A stretch of DNA of 64,000 bases from Novosphingobium resinovorum (GCF_001742225.1 NZ_CP017077.1:434001-498000); one strand, 5' to 3'. Shown: positions 8,218 to 17,290, counted from the stretch's first letter. Numbers and translations are program-made. Notes: generated by a model not told the origin, from the letters alone.

Positions 8218-10926
8218 CTATGGGTCGGGTTGGGGCTCCGCTTTGGCGTCGATATACAGTTCACGCTGGCGCAGAAGCAGTTTTTCTGCTTCGAGCACGA
8301 GGAAAAGCAGCAATCCGGCCGCAAGCACCATCACCCAGTCGATGAGGGACATGGGACGGCTGGCAAAGGCGGCGTGCATGAAGGGCGCATAAGTGAACAG
8401 CAACTGGGCACCCGCCACGACGCCGATCGCGCCGAGTACGGCGGGGGTCCCCAGCGCGCCGTGCCAGGTCATCGAGCGCATGTGCAGGTAGCGCACGTTG
8501 AACAGGTAGAACACCTGTCCGACCACTAGGGTGTTCACGAAGATGGTCCGTGCAGTGTCGAGGTCGCGGCCCGTGCCGATCGCCTGGAAGAACATGCCCA
8601 GGCCGAGCCCCGCCAGCAATAACGAGACGAGCAGGGTCCGCCATAACAGGAACGAAGAGATCAACGGCGCATCGCGGTGGCGCGGGGCGCGGTCCATGAC
8701 ACCGGGTTCCGATGGCTCTAACGCCAGGGCCAGGCCAAGCGTGACCGCGCAGATGAGGTTGATCCACAGTATCTGCGTCGGGGTCATCGGAAGGGTGAAG
8801 CCGGCAAGGATCGCCAGCACCACGGCGAGGGCCTCGCCGCCATTCGTCGGCAGTGTCCAGGCGATGACCTTGCGGATGTTGTCATGCACCGTCCGACCCT
8901 CGCGCACGGCAGCGACGATCGATGCGAAATTGTCGTCGAGCAATACCATTCCGGCGGCTTCCTTGGCGGCTTCGGTGCCCTTGTCGCCCATCGCCGTGCC
9001 GACATCGGCCTGCTTGAGCGAAGGGGCGTCGTTCACGCCGTCGCCCGTCATGGCCACGATCAGCCCGTGGTACTGCAGGGCGCGCACGATGCGCAGCTTG
9101 TGCTCAGGATTGGTGCGGGCGAAAACATCGATCTCCAGCACAGCATCCGACAGCGCGGCATCCGACAGTCGTTCGAGCGCGGAGCCGGTAGTGACGTGCG
9201 GTTCGTCGGCGATGCCCAACTGGCGGGCGATCGCCAGGGCGGTGGCGGCATGGTCGCCCGTTATCATCTTCACGGCGATGCCGGCGCGGCGACATTGGGC
9301 GATGGCCGCCGCCGCTTCGGGGCGCGGGGGATCGACGAAGCCCATCAGGCCCAGGAACTCGACGTCGCTCGCGAGGTCGTCGAAAACGAGGCGCGTGGTC
9401 GGCGTGGTCAGGCGTTTCCTGGCAAAGCCCAGCAGGCGCTCTCCATCCCGCGCCGCTGCGGCGATCCCGAAGGCCCAGGCCGCGGGCTCGATGCCGGCGA
9501 TGGCCATCACTTCTTCGGGGGCGCCCTTGATGAAGATCGTCGGTTCGCCGCCGGGGCCGACATTGAGCGTCGCCATGAAGCGATAGGATGCATCGAAGGG
9601 GATTTCGTCGATGCGCTTCCATTCGCTCCGGGCGTGATCGCAATCGAGGCCCGCCTTTGCCGCCAGGGCCACCAGGGCTCCCTCCATGGGATCGCCGTTC
9701 ACCCACCATCGCCCCGTTTCCTGCGCCAGGGTCGCGTCGTTGCACAGGAGGCCGCAGGCGATGATCGGGATGGCCCTGGCGATCGCGGCGGCATCGTCCT
9801 GTCCGCCCTCGCTGGTGAACCCGCCTTCCGGTGCATAGCCCGAGCCGCCGACGAGAATCTCGTCCCGGTCGATCAGGATGCGGCGTACCGTCATCTCGTT
9901 GCGGGTGAGGGTGCCGGTCTTGTCCGAACAGATCACCGATACTGCGCCCAGCGTCTCCACGGCGGGAAGTCTGCGGATCACGGCATTGCGCCGGGCCATG
10001 CGCTGGACGCCGATCGCCAGGGTGATAGAGATGACTGCCGGAAGGCCTTCCGGGATGATGCCTACGGCCAGCGCGACGACGGCCAGCAGCGCATCGCCCC
10101 ACTCGTACCCGCGCAGCGCGATGGCGAAGGCGAACAACGCCAACGCGCCCATGGCGACGAGCGCAGTGAAACGGCGGGCAAAGCGGTCGATCTGGCTCAA
10201 CAGGGGCGGCCGGGCGACCTTGACGGATTGGAGCAGACTGCCGATCCGCCCGATCTGGCTATGCGGGCCCGTCGCCACCACTACGCCGCTTGCCCGGCCC
10301 GCCGAAACCAGCGTGCCGGAAAACGCCATGTTGCTCCGATCGGCGACCTGGGCGGATGCAGCGACGGGGGCCTGCCCCTTTTCGGCGGGAACCGATTCAC
10401 CCGTCAAGGCGGCTTCGTCGATGCGCAGGCCATGGACGCGCAGCAGGCGCACGTCCGCAGGAACCCGGTCGCCCGCTTTGAGCGAAACGATGTCGCCCGG
10501 GACCAGTTCGGAAACCGGGCACCTGCGGCGTATCCCGTTGCGCAGGACCAGGGCATGGGGCGCGATCATGTCGCGGATGGCGGCGAGCGCGCCTTGCGCC
10601 CTTCCTTCCTGGACGAACCCGACCACCGCATTGATGAGCACCACCGCGACGATCACGATCGCGTCGACATGATGGCCCAGCAATGCCGCCGCGACCGAAG
10701 CGGCGAGCAGGGCGTAGATGAGGGCGCTGTCGAACTGGGCGAGGAAGCGCCTGAGCGGATGGACGGCGGCTTCCACCGGCAGGGCATTCGCTCCGTGAAG
10801 CCGAAGCCGGTTGCGGGCTTCCATCTCGTCGAGGCCGGCCGGGCCGGTGTTCAGGCCGAGGAGGACCGTCTCGGCCGGCAGCTCGTGCCAGATCGTCTTG
10901 TCGGCGGCTTTCATCGCTCGGGGCAT
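8218..10926 (-). CDS. P2-type cation-transporting ATPase (CtpF-like)
   Basis: An inner-membrane pump of 902 aa: N-terminal cation-ATPase domain, membrane hairpins near 68-108, actuator TGES (175-178), PEGLP (292-296) in M4, phosphorylation site D335-KTGT, hinge TGDGVND, and C-terminal M5-M10. In M6 the sequence WINLICAVTLGLALALEP retains the Asn of calcium pumps but has Ala where SERCA has its key Asp, similar to what I remember for mycobacterial CtpF-type pumps, so the ion is uncertain. ATG 10926 or ATG 10914 may be the start. It follows the receiver gene by 18 bases and probably shares its FixJ-box promoter. Confidence 0.9.
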   Translation of the reverse strand: MPRAMKAADKTIWHELPAETVLLGLNTGPAGLDEMEARNRLRLHGANALPVEAAVHPLRRFLAQFDSALIYALLAASVAAALLGHHVDAIVIVAVVLINAVVGFVQEGRAQGALAAIRDMIAPHALVLRNGIRRRCPVSELVPGDIVSLKAGDRVPADVRLLRVHGLRIDEAALTGESVPAEKGQAPVAASAQVADRSNMAFSGTLVSAGRASGVVVATGPHSQIGRIGSLLQSVKVARPPLLSQIDRFARRFTALVAMGALALFAFAIALRGYEWGDALLAVVALAVGIIPEGLPAVISITLAIGVQRMARRNAVIRRLPAVETLGAVSVICSDKTGTLTRNEMTVRRILIDRDEILVGGSGYAPEGGFTSEGGQDDAAAIARAIPIIACGLLCNDATLAQETGRWWVNGDPMEGALVALAAKAGLDCDHARSEWKRIDEIPFDASYRFMATLNVGPGGEPTIFIKGAPEEVMAIAGIEPAAWAFGIAAAARDGERLLGFARKRLTTPTTRLVFDDLASDVEFLGLMGFVDPPRPEAAAAIAQCRRAGIAVKMITGDHAATALAIARQLGIADEPHVTTGSALERLSDAALSDAVLEIDVFARTNPEHKLRIVRALQYHGLIVAMTGDGVNDAPSLKQADVGTAMGDKGTEAAKEAAGMVLLDDNFASIVAAVREGRTVHDNIRKVIAWTLPTNGGEALAVVLAILAGFTLPMTPTQILWINLICAVTLGLALALEPSEPGVMDRAPRHRDAPLISSFLLWRTLLVSLLLAGLGLGMFFQAIGTGRDLDTARTIFVNTLVVGQVFYLFNVRYLHMRSMTWHGALGTPAVLGAIGVVAGAQLLFTYAPFMHAAFASRPMSLIDWVMVLAAGLLLFLVLEAEKLLLRQRELYIDAKAEPQPDP

Positions 10927-10944
10927 CTCCGCTGCAGATCGCGC

Positions 10945-11334
10945 TCAGGCACGACCCGTCGCCCGGTCGACGCAGGCGAGCAGGCGATGGTCGAGGAGCG
11001 GTTTTTCGAAGACCTCGTCGAACTGCGTGCCGTCATCGCCCAGCGCGACGGCGTCGCGCCGGTAGGCGGTGATGAGGATGGCCGGGCGCCGCCAGCCCGC
11101 CACGCGCAGGCCACGGAGCAATTCGGCGCCGCTCATGTCGATCATGCGATAGTCGGTGATGAGGCAGGCGGCCTCACCGACCGCGGGGTCCGCCAGCGCC
11201 GCGACTCCGCTGGCAAAGGCGCGCACTTCGTACCCGCGCGCCTGCAGCATCAACTGGATGGATCGGCGCACGGCGCTGTCGTCCTCCACGAGAAGGACGC
11301 TAGGACGCTGTGCGGGTAGTGCCGGAACCGTCAT
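10945..11334 (-). CDS. Single-domain response regulator (receiver only)
   Basis: A 129-aa CheY-like receiver: acidic pair E18-D19-D20 context in LLVEDDS, phospho-acceptor D61 in LITDYRM, Thr in LITAYRR and Lys in VFEKPL. There is no output domain. Start ATG 11334 has GGAG eight bases upstream, which is preferred over an upstream in-frame ATG at 11526. It is separated from fixJ by 210 bases containing a TACGTAG element and a hairpin, and is co-directional with the ATPase gene. It may act as a phosphate sink or protein-interaction partner for the FixLJ system; no partner can be read from sequence. Confidence 0.85.
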   Translation of the reverse strand: MTVPALPAQRPSVLLVEDDSAVRRSIQLMLQARGYEVRAFASGVAALADPAVGEAACLITDYRMIDMSGAELLRGLRVAGWRRPAILITAYRRDAVALGDDGTQFDEVFEKPLLDHRLLACVDRATGRA

Positions 11335-11404
11335 GGTGACATCTCCATGGCCCATCACGCTGGATCGGCCGATGCCACCATGCGATTGTTGTGTCGCCCC
11401 GTCG

Positions 11405-11411
11405 CTACGTA
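11405..11411 (-). promoter_or_regulatory. Candidate FixJ box upstream of the receiver/ATPase operon
   Basis: On the minus strand ATACGTAG (11412-11405) lies about 71 bases before the receiver start codon. Rhizobial FixJ is reported to favour GTAMGTAG-like cores, so this matches seven of eight positions. The gene for FixJ is immediately upstream, supporting autoregulated activation of this unit. Proposed on motif and context only. Confidence 0.45.
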
Positions 11412-11451
11412 TTGGTACTAGAGTGGGATGACGTAACGTCGACCCGCCTTT

Positions 11452-11491
11452 CGTCGTTGCGACCCCGGCCTGCGCCGCGGTCGCAATGACG
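11452..11491 (+). repeat. REP-like hairpin after fixJ
   Basis: Arms CGTCGTTGCGACC (11452-11464) and GGTCGCAATGACG (11479-11491) pair at 12 of 13 positions around a 14-base loop. The CGTCATTGCGA core matches the larger hairpin at 40371-40447, suggesting one dispersed palindromic repeat family. It lies 54 bases past the fixJ stop and may end that transcript. Confidence 0.6.
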
Positions 11492-11544
11492 ATCCAACGT
11501 AAAGACATCACGCTCCAGGCGCGCAATAATGGAGTGCGTGCGGA

Positions 11545-12168
11545 TCAGTTCTCGTCCATGCCCAGGCCGGCCGAGAAGGCGATGCGCAACGCTTCCGAAA
11601 GCGATCTGACCTGCAGCTTGGCCATCAGGTTGGCGCGATAGACCTCGACGGTGCGGGCCGATATTTCGAGATCGTAGGCGATCGTCTTGTTGGGCAGGCC
11701 CTTGGCCATTCCTGCAAGGACGTCGCGCTCGCGAGCAGTCAGGCCGGCGATGGCGACTGCGGCTTCGCGGGCGGAAGCGGCCTTGCGGTCCTGATCCTCG
11801 GCTTGCGCGAAGGCGGCCTGGATCGCATGGAGCAGGGCAGTGCGTTCGAACGGCTTCTCCAGGAAATCGACGGCACCGGCCTTCATCGCCCGCACCGCGA
11901 TCCCGACGTCGGCATGTCCGGTCAAAACGACCACTGGCATCGCCACGCCCCGTTGCGCCAGGATCTGCTGGATTTCAAGCCCGTCCATCTCGGGCATCCG
12001 CACGTCCAGCAGGATACAGCCGTCCGCAGCGTGGCGCGCGGCCTTGAGAAAATCGACCCCCGAAGCCCAGGTTCGGACCGCATAGCCGGCGCTCTTGAGA
12101 AGGAAGCTCGTCGAGCGGCGGATTGCATCCTCGTCGTCGATGACGTGGACGGTACGTCTATCCTCCAT
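11545..12168 (-). CDS. fixJ: Two-component response regulator FixJ
   Basis: A 207-aa FixJ/NarL-type regulator. The receiver occupies about 1-125 with D12/D13, phospho-acceptor D55 (LLDVRMPEMDG) and K in FLEKPF; a LuxR-type helix-turn-helix follows at about 142-190 (LTARERDVL ... ISARTVEVYRANLM). The start overlaps the fixL stop by 11 bases, so sensor and regulator are translationally coupled. It is expected to activate microaerobic promoters; TACGTA elements before phaB and before the receiver gene are candidate targets. Confidence 0.93.
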   Translation of the reverse strand: MEDRRTVHVIDDEDAIRRSTSFLLKSAGYAVRTWASGVDFLKAARHAADGCILLDVRMPEMDGLEIQQILAQRGVAMPVVVLTGHADVGIAVRAMKAGAVDFLEKPFERTALLHAIQAAFAQAEDQDRKAASAREAAVAIAGLTARERDVLAGMAKGLPNKTIAYDLEISARTVEVYRANLMAKLQVRSLSEALRIAFSAGLGMDEN

Positions 12169-14050
12169 CGGAGCCCTCCGTGGCCATGTGGATCAGGGTG
12201 AAATGAAACCGGGTGCCGCCGGGCTTTTGGCTTTCGGCCCAGATTCGCCCGCCATGGGCTTCCACGATAGTCCGGCAGATCGACAGGCCCAGCCCCATGC
12301 CTTCGCTCTTGGTGCTGAGGAAGGCCTGGAAGAGCTGGCCGGCGATCTCGTGGGCCAGCCCGGCCCCGGTGTCGGCCACGGTGACGCGCACGAAGCCGGG
12401 GCTGTCGATCGCGGTCCGGATGGTCAGGACGCGCTCTTCGCTATCGGCCATCGCTTCGGCGGCGTTGCGGATGAGGTTGACCAGCACCTGCTCGATCTGG
12501 ACACGGTCGGCAAGGACCGGGGTGGCGGCCGGATCGAGCAGCAGCACCGGCGTCACCCCGTTCGCGCGCAGGCCCGCCAGGCCCAGCGAACAGGCCTCGT
12601 GGATCAGCGCCGGGAGGTCCTCGACCTGCTTGTGGACCTCGCCCCGCGCGACGAAATCGCGCAGCCGGCGCACGATATGGCCGGCCCGCAGCGATTGCAG
12701 CGCGGCTTCCTCCAGCGCGCCGCGCACCAGTTCGATGGCTTGCGGGGTGGCGTCTTCGAGCAGCACACTGGCCGTCTCGACATAATTCACCACGGCGGTG
12801 ATCGGCTGGTTGAGTTCGTGCGCAAGGGTCGATGCCATGGCCCCCATCGCGCTGACCCGCGAGACGTGGATGAGTTCGGACTGCAACTCCTTCAGCCGCA
12901 GGTCGGTGGCATCCTGCTGGGTGAGATCGCGCATGAAACCGGTGAACAGGCGGCGCCCGCCGGCGGCGGTCTCGCCGATCGCCAGTTCGTGGGCGACCAG
13001 CGAGCCGTCCTTGCGCCGACCGATCACGCGGCGGTTCCGGCCCATAACCCGGTGCTCCCCGGTGGCGAGGAAACGCGCGATGTAGCCGTCGTGCGCCTCG
13101 CGGTCGGGGGAGGGCATCAGCATCGCGATGTTGCGCCCCAGCACTTCGGGCTCGGCATAGCCGAACATTCGCTCGGCGGCGCGGCTGAACGACAGCATCG
13201 TGCCTTCCTCGTCGATCACCACCATCGCGTCGGGCACGGTGGCGAGGATCGAGTTGAGATGCGCCTCGCGCGCTTCGATGGCGCGTTCTGCGGCCTTCTG
13301 GTCGGTGATGTCACGCACGATCTTGGCGAAGCCGCGCAAGGTCCCGTGCTCGTCGCGCAGTGCGGTGATCGTCATGTCGGCGAGGAATTCCGAGCCGTCC
13401 TTGCGTACGCGCCAGCCCTCTTCCAGCACCCGGCCTTGCGCGCGCGCGCGGTCGAGATCGGCATAGGGCTTGCCCGTGACGACTTCCTCGGCCGGATAGA
13501 AGATGGCGGTCGACTGGCCCAGGACCTCCTCCTCGGTCCAGCCCTTGATCCGCTCCGCGCCCTTGTTCCAGATGGTGACGCGGCCCTGGGGATCGAGCAT
13601 GTAGATCGCGTAAGTGGTCGCCCCGTCGATCAGCAGGCCGAGTTCCTCCGCCGTCTCGCGGGCCTCGCGCGACTTCTGCTCCGCTTGCGCCGCGTGGGCG
13701 CTGGCCGCCTGGCGCCAGTGCGCCATGCGTGCCTTCAGGGCGATGATGGCGAGCGAGACCAGCGCGAACCCGGCCGCGTCGACGAGATAGTCGGGATCGC
13801 GCAAGGATGCGCCCGGCAGCAACAGGCCGGTCAGCGAGGCGAGGAACAGCGCGAAAGCGGCCGGCCGCCATCCCTCCATCCACGCCGAACCGAGGATGGC
13901 GAGCGCCAGGAGCGGCCAGATGGGCCGGTTGGCCATCACCGATTCGAGCATCAGCGCCGCCGCCGCCGCCAGCGCGACCGCCGCCGCCGCCAACCCGCGT
14001 GCTCCCAGTGCTCCGGCGAGCCCGGGCCGGTGGTCCGGGGCGCCGGTCAC
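12158..14050 (-). CDS. fixL: Oxygen-sensor histidine kinase FixL
   Basis: A 630-aa kinase: hydrophobic N-terminus (about 20-105, several membrane segments), PAS-1 (about 135-250), PAS-2 (about 262-380), HisKA with H411 in STLAHELNQP, then HATPase_c with N-box NLIRNAAEAM, DTGAGL and GMGLGLS. PAS-2 has the FixL haem motif: proximal His H320 in AHDGYIARF and Arg in GRNRRVIGRRKDG, matching rhizobial FixL (His and distal Arg). So a haem oxygen sensor is likely, not merely a FixL-like PAS kinase. Start is GTG 14050, overlapping the pldA stop (GTGA). It sits at the end of the PHB/acetate operon. Confidence 0.93.
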   Translation of the reverse strand: MTGAPDHRPGLAGALGARGLAAAAVALAAAAALMLESVMANRPIWPLLALAILGSAWMEGWRPAAFALFLASLTGLLLPGASLRDPDYLVDAAGFALVSLAIIALKARMAHWRQAASAHAAQAEQKSREARETAEELGLLIDGATTYAIYMLDPQGRVTIWNKGAERIKGWTEEEVLGQSTAIFYPAEEVVTGKPYADLDRARAQGRVLEEGWRVRKDGSEFLADMTITALRDEHGTLRGFAKIVRDITDQKAAERAIEAREAHLNSILATVPDAMVVIDEEGTMLSFSRAAERMFGYAEPEVLGRNIAMLMPSPDREAHDGYIARFLATGEHRVMGRNRRVIGRRKDGSLVAHELAIGETAAGGRRLFTGFMRDLTQQDATDLRLKELQSELIHVSRVSAMGAMASTLAHELNQPITAVVNYVETASVLLEDATPQAIELVRGALEEAALQSLRAGHIVRRLRDFVARGEVHKQVEDLPALIHEACSLGLAGLRANGVTPVLLLDPAATPVLADRVQIEQVLVNLIRNAAEAMADSEERVLTIRTAIDSPGFVRVTVADTGAGLAHEIAGQLFQAFLSTKSEGMGLGLSICRTIVEAHGGRIWAESQKPGGTRFHFTLIHMATEGSDGG

Positions 14051-15330
14051 CGCACCAGCGCCAGGCCGATCCTGAAGCGGGTCATCCGCTTGTCGTAGTC
14101 CAGCAGGTTCTCGCCGTAGCCGACGAAGCTCTGCCCGAAGAGATAGAAATCCGGTCCGCCCCCCAGCAGGCGGGCGAGGGGATAGGACACGTCGGCGTTG
14201 AGCGCGCCCTTGCCGCGGGAAAAGTTGAAGCGGGTCGTGGTGCTCAGGCGCCAGCCCTCGTCCTCGCCCAATTCGAGGAACAGGCCGGTGTTGCCGCGAT
14301 AGCGGGCGATATCGGGATTGTCGCTGCGGTCGCCGACGTAGAACTGCAGCCGGGGCGCGACGGTGAGACGGAGCCTGCCGCCCAGCGGGATCGCGACCAT
14401 CGGCGCGACATAGACGCTGTTGATGCTGCGCGAGGCGTCACCGTCCCGCCCGTTCGATTCGTGGCGGATGCCCGCCTGGCCGCTCAGGGTGATTCCGCTG
14501 GCGAAGCTGGCCGACGGGGTGATGTAGATCAGTTCGGGCTGGTAATCGATGTTGCGGAAGGGCGAGGATTGCGCGCCCAGGTCCCAGAACATGCGCTGGG
14601 TATAGGCAAAGTGCAGCCCGTCGCGCCAGGACCGGGGCAGGCCTTCGGTACGGCGCGATCCGAACAACAGGTACTTGAAGCTGAACTGGATGCGGGCCTC
14701 GCTGTCGGTGCCAGGGCCGTAGACGGCGTAGATCGGCTCGTGGGCGGACAGGTTGGCGACGAAGGCATTGCCCGCCGTCCGATCCGAAGGGGGCGGAGCG
14801 GCCACAGCCAGTTCGGCGGCATCCATTGGGGCATCCGCTGGGGCATCCATTGGGGTATCCACTGCGGCGACGCGCGGTGCGGTCGGCACCGCGCGCACGA
14901 CGACCTGCTGGCGGCTCCAGGCGGGAATAGACAGCTTCAGTCCTTCCGGCGCGGCGAGGGGAGAGGACGGCAGGCGATATTGGGCCCGCGCGAAGCTGCC
15001 GGGGGCCACTTCGAGCCGGGCCGGGCTGGTTGCCGCGCGTTCGATCCAAACGGTCCCGCCGCCCGGTTCCAGGCGGGCCTCGATCCGATCGGGCAGGATC
15101 ACGGGCTGCGGTGTTGCGGTGCCGTTGAGGAAGCGCAGGTCGACCAGCACCCGGCCGTCCGCGTCGAGCGCGCCGGCATCGCCGATGAGCGTCTCGACGG
15201 CGAGCGCGGTTTCCGGCTGCGGCGCGGGAGCGGCCAAGGCGGGGAGCGCCGGCAAGGCGAGGAAAGCCGGCAAGGCGAGGAAAGCCGGCAAGGCGAGGGC
15301 AGGCATGCAGCAGCGCAAGGCGTGGCTCAT
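14047..15330 (-). CDS. pldA: Outer-membrane phospholipase A (OMPLA-like)
   Basis: A 427-aa exported protein. A signal peptide (about 1-33, ALPAFLALPAFLALPA) is followed by a non-conserved linker region and a C-terminal beta-barrel of about 12 strands with the OMPLA active site GIRHESNGR, H290 and S292. OMPLA hydrolyses phospholipids in the outer membrane as a calcium-dependent dimer. ATG 15330 overlaps the fabI stop (ATGA) and the stop overlaps fixL GTG, so it is fixed in the hypoxia operon, next to a lipid-synthesis enzyme. Small in-frame repeats occur in both the signal peptide and the linker. Confidence 0.88.
   Translation of the reverse strand: MSHALRCCMPALALPAFLALPAFLALPALPALAAPAPQPETALAVETLIGDAGALDADGRVLVDLRFLNGTATPQPVILPDRIEARLEPGGGTVWIERAATSPARLEVAPGSFARAQYRLPSSPLAAPEGLKLSIPAWSRQQVVVRAVPTAPRVAAVDTPMDAPADAPMDAAELAVAAPPPSDRTAGNAFVANLSAHEPIYAVYGPGTDSEARIQFSFKYLLFGSRRTEGLPRSWRDGLHFAYTQRMFWDLGAQSSPFRNIDYQPELIYITPSASFASGITLSGQAGIRHESNGRDGDASRSINSVYVAPMVAIPLGGRLRLTVAPRLQFYVGDRSDNPDIARYRGNTGLFLELGEDEGWRLSTTTRFNFSRGKGALNADVSYPLARLLGGGPDFYLFGQSFVGYGENLLDYDKRMTRFRIGLALVR
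14819..14866 (+). repeat. 12-bp tandem repeat in pldA linker
   Basis: Four imperfect copies of GGGCATCCATTG (minus-strand coding) give the VDTP-MDAP-ADAP-MDAA run in the linker of PldA (about residues 157-172). In-frame units change linker length without breaking the gene. Confidence 0.65.
15248..15299 (+). repeat. 18-bp tandem repeat in pldA signal peptide
   Basis: The unit GCCGGCAAGGCGAGGAAA is present 2.9 times; on the coding strand it gives the repeated LPAFLA hydrophobic core of the signal peptide. Slippage here would alter h-region length in steps of six residues. Confidence 0.8.
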
Positions 15331-16106
15331 GCGAACAGGTGCTGCCCGCTGTCGACCGGGATCACGGTGCCGGTGATCCGCCGCGCCGCGTCGCTGACCA
15401 GGAAGGCGGCCAGTCCGCCGACGTCGTCGATGTCCACCAGTTGGCGTTGCGGCACTTGCGCGGCGGCGCGTTCCAGCAGTTCGTCGAAGCGGTCGATCCC
15501 GCTGGCCGCGCGCGTGGCGATCGGGCCGGGCGAGATGGCATGCGCGCGAATGCCCTTGCCGCCCAGTTCGGCGGCGACATAGCGCGTGGCGCTTTCCAGC
15601 GCCGCCTTGACCGGCCCCATGAGGTTGTAGTGCTCCACCACGCGCTCCGAACCGTAGAAGGTGACGCACAGCAGGCAGCCGCCATCGGTCATCAGCGGCT
15701 CGGCCAGCCGGGCCATGCGCAGGAAACTGTGGCACGACACGTCCATCGCCACCGCGAAACCTTCGGCCGAGGAATCCACGACGCGCCCGTGCAGGTCCTC
15801 CTTGGGCGCGAAGGCGATGGAATGGAGCAGGAAATCGATGCCGCCCCATTCGCGCCGGGCCCGTTCGAACAGTGCTTCGAGCTGCCCCGGCACCCGCACG
15901 TCGCAAGGCGCGGTCCATTCCACGCCCAGTTCCTCGGCCACCGGGGCGACCCACTTCTCGGCCTTGTCGTTGAGATAGGTCGCGGCGAGCCGGGCACCGC
16001 AGCGGGCGAAAGCCCGCGCGCAGCCGGCGGCGATGCTGGTGTCGTTGGCGATGCCGATGACGAGGCCGCGCTTGCCGGCCAAGTCTACCAGGGGGGCGTT
16101 GGTCAT
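15327..16106 (-). CDS. fabI: Enoyl-ACP reductase (FabI type)
   Basis: A 259-aa FabI-family SDR: N-terminal GLVIGIANDTSIA cofactor loop, HSIAFAP (95-101), and active-site Y160-x6-K167 within ERVVEHYNLMGPVK. It reduces enoyl-ACP with NADH in fatty-acid synthesis. Overlaps with ackA (16103) and pldA (15330) stops/starts show it is one message. It is probably a second, hypoxia-associated copy rather than the housekeeping gene, since it is embedded in the PHB/acetate block; the housekeeping copy cannot be seen here. Confidence 0.88.
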   Translation of the reverse strand: MTNAPLVDLAGKRGLVIGIANDTSIAAGCARAFARCGARLAATYLNDKAEKWVAPVAEELGVEWTAPCDVRVPGQLEALFERARREWGGIDFLLHSIAFAPKEDLHGRVVDSSAEGFAVAMDVSCHSFLRMARLAEPLMTDGGCLLCVTFYGSERVVEHYNLMGPVKAALESATRYVAAELGGKGIRAHAISPGPIATRAASGIDRFDELLERAAAQVPQRQLVDIDDVGGLAAFLVSDAARRITGTVIPVDSGQHLFA

Positions 16107-17290
16107 GCGTTCTCCTCGATCAGGCGCAGGGTGTGGAGCGCGATCATGCGTTCCTCGTCGGTGGGCACGACCCGCACGGTGATCCCGGCCCCCGGAGGCG
16201 ATATGATCGGTCGATGTCGGGCATTCGCCGTTTCATCCACCGCAACGCCCGCCCATGCAAGGCCCTGGCATATCCGGGCGCGGATATCGGCATTGTTTTC
16301 GCCGATGCCGGCAGTGAAGACGATCCCGTCCAGCCCGCCGATCGAGGCGATCAGCCCCGCCATCTCGCGCGTCGCGCGCCATGCGAAAAGATCGATCGCC
16401 TCCCGCGCTTCGGGGGCGGAACTCTGCGACAGCGCGCGCATGTCGCTGGAGAGGCCCGAGACGCCCAGCAGCCCCGAGCGCTTGTAGAGCAGGTCCTCGA
16501 CTTCGGCGGGGGAAAGACCGCAGCGCGTCTGGAGATGGAGCACGACGCCGGGATCGAGGCTGCCGCTGCGGGTGCCCATCATCAGCCCGTCGAGCGCGGT
16601 GAAGCCCATCGTCGTGTCCACGCTGCGGCCTGCGCGCATGGCGCACAGGCTGGCACCGTTGCCCAGGTGCGCGGCGATCACCCGCCCGGCCGCCATGGCC
16701 GGATCGACTTGCGCCAGTCGGGCCGCGACGTATTCGTAGGACAGGCCGTGAAAGCCGTAGCGGCGGATGCCCTCGTCGTGCAGTGCGCGGGGCAGGGCGA
16801 AGCGCGTCGCGACTTCGGGCCGGTCGTGATGGAACGCGGTGTCGAAGCAGGCGATCTGGGGCAGGTCCGGGCGCAGCGCGGCGATGGTGCGGATCGCCGA
16901 CAGGTTGTGCGGCTGGTGCAGCGGGGCGAGCGGGGACAGCGCGTCGAGCGCATCGAGCAGGGCCGGATCGACACGGCGCGGCGCGGCGAAGGCGGTGCCG
17001 CCGTGGACGACGCGGTGCCCCACCGCGATCACCTCGTGGTCGCCCAGGTGATCGACGCCCCAGGCGAACAGGGTTTCGAGCAGCGCACCATGGTCGGGCG
17101 CGGCATCGGCGGGCCAGGTGCGATCGGCCACCACGACCCCGGCCGCATCGCGCGCGGTAAGCCTGGGCGCGGTGCCGATGCCTTCGATCTTGCCGCCCGC
17201 CGCCAGCACCGGGCCGCCCCGTGCGTCCAGCGTGTAAAGCGCGAACTTGATGCTCGACGAGCCCGAATTGAGGCTGACGACGGCCTTCAT
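16103..17290 (-). CDS. ackA: Acetate kinase
   Basis: A 395-aa ASKHA-fold kinase: N-terminal NSGSSSIKFAL, GHRVVHGG (about 89-96), the catalytic region FDTAFHH, RYGFHGLSYEY, and AHLGNGASL, ending with GIGENN. It converts acetyl phosphate and ADP to acetate and ATP. Start ATG 17290 overlaps the maoC-pta stop (ATGA), so phosphotransacetylase and kinase are made together, giving substrate-level ATP when respiration is limited, consistent with the linked FixLJ genes. Confidence 0.93.
   Translation of the reverse strand: MKAVVSLNSGSSSIKFALYTLDARGGPVLAAGGKIEGIGTAPRLTARDAAGVVVADRTWPADAAPDHGALLETLFAWGVDHLGDHEVIAVGHRVVHGGTAFAAPRRVDPALLDALDALSPLAPLHQPHNLSAIRTIAALRPDLPQIACFDTAFHHDRPEVATRFALPRALHDEGIRRYGFHGLSYEYVAARLAQVDPAMAAGRVIAAHLGNGASLCAMRAGRSVDTTMGFTALDGLMMGTRSGSLDPGVVLHLQTRCGLSPAEVEDLLYKRSGLLGVSGLSSDMRALSQSSAPEAREAIDLFAWRATREMAGLIASIGGLDGIVFTAGIGENNADIRARICQGLAWAGVAVDETANARHRPIISPPGAGITVRVVPTDEERMIALHTLRLIEENA

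Noticed and set aside
8884-11319. 811-codon open frame on the plus strand opposite the P-type ATPase and receiver genes
   Set aside because: It is the antisense shadow of conserved minus-strand genes in GC-rich DNA; the translation is rich in R, H, D and G and has no motifs or ribosome site.
12095-14098. 667-codon plus-strand frame opposite fixL
   Set aside because: Shadow of fixL, whose domains and overlaps with fixJ and pldA are unambiguous.
15248-15299. Tandem repeat considered as a CRISPR array
   Set aside because: Units are 18 bp without spacers and lie inside a signal-peptide coding region; no CRISPR array exists in the window.
14047-15954. 635-codon frame extending pldA upstream through fabI
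   Set aside because: The first 208 codons are an off-frame reading of fabI; the signal peptide start at 15330 overlaps the fabI stop.
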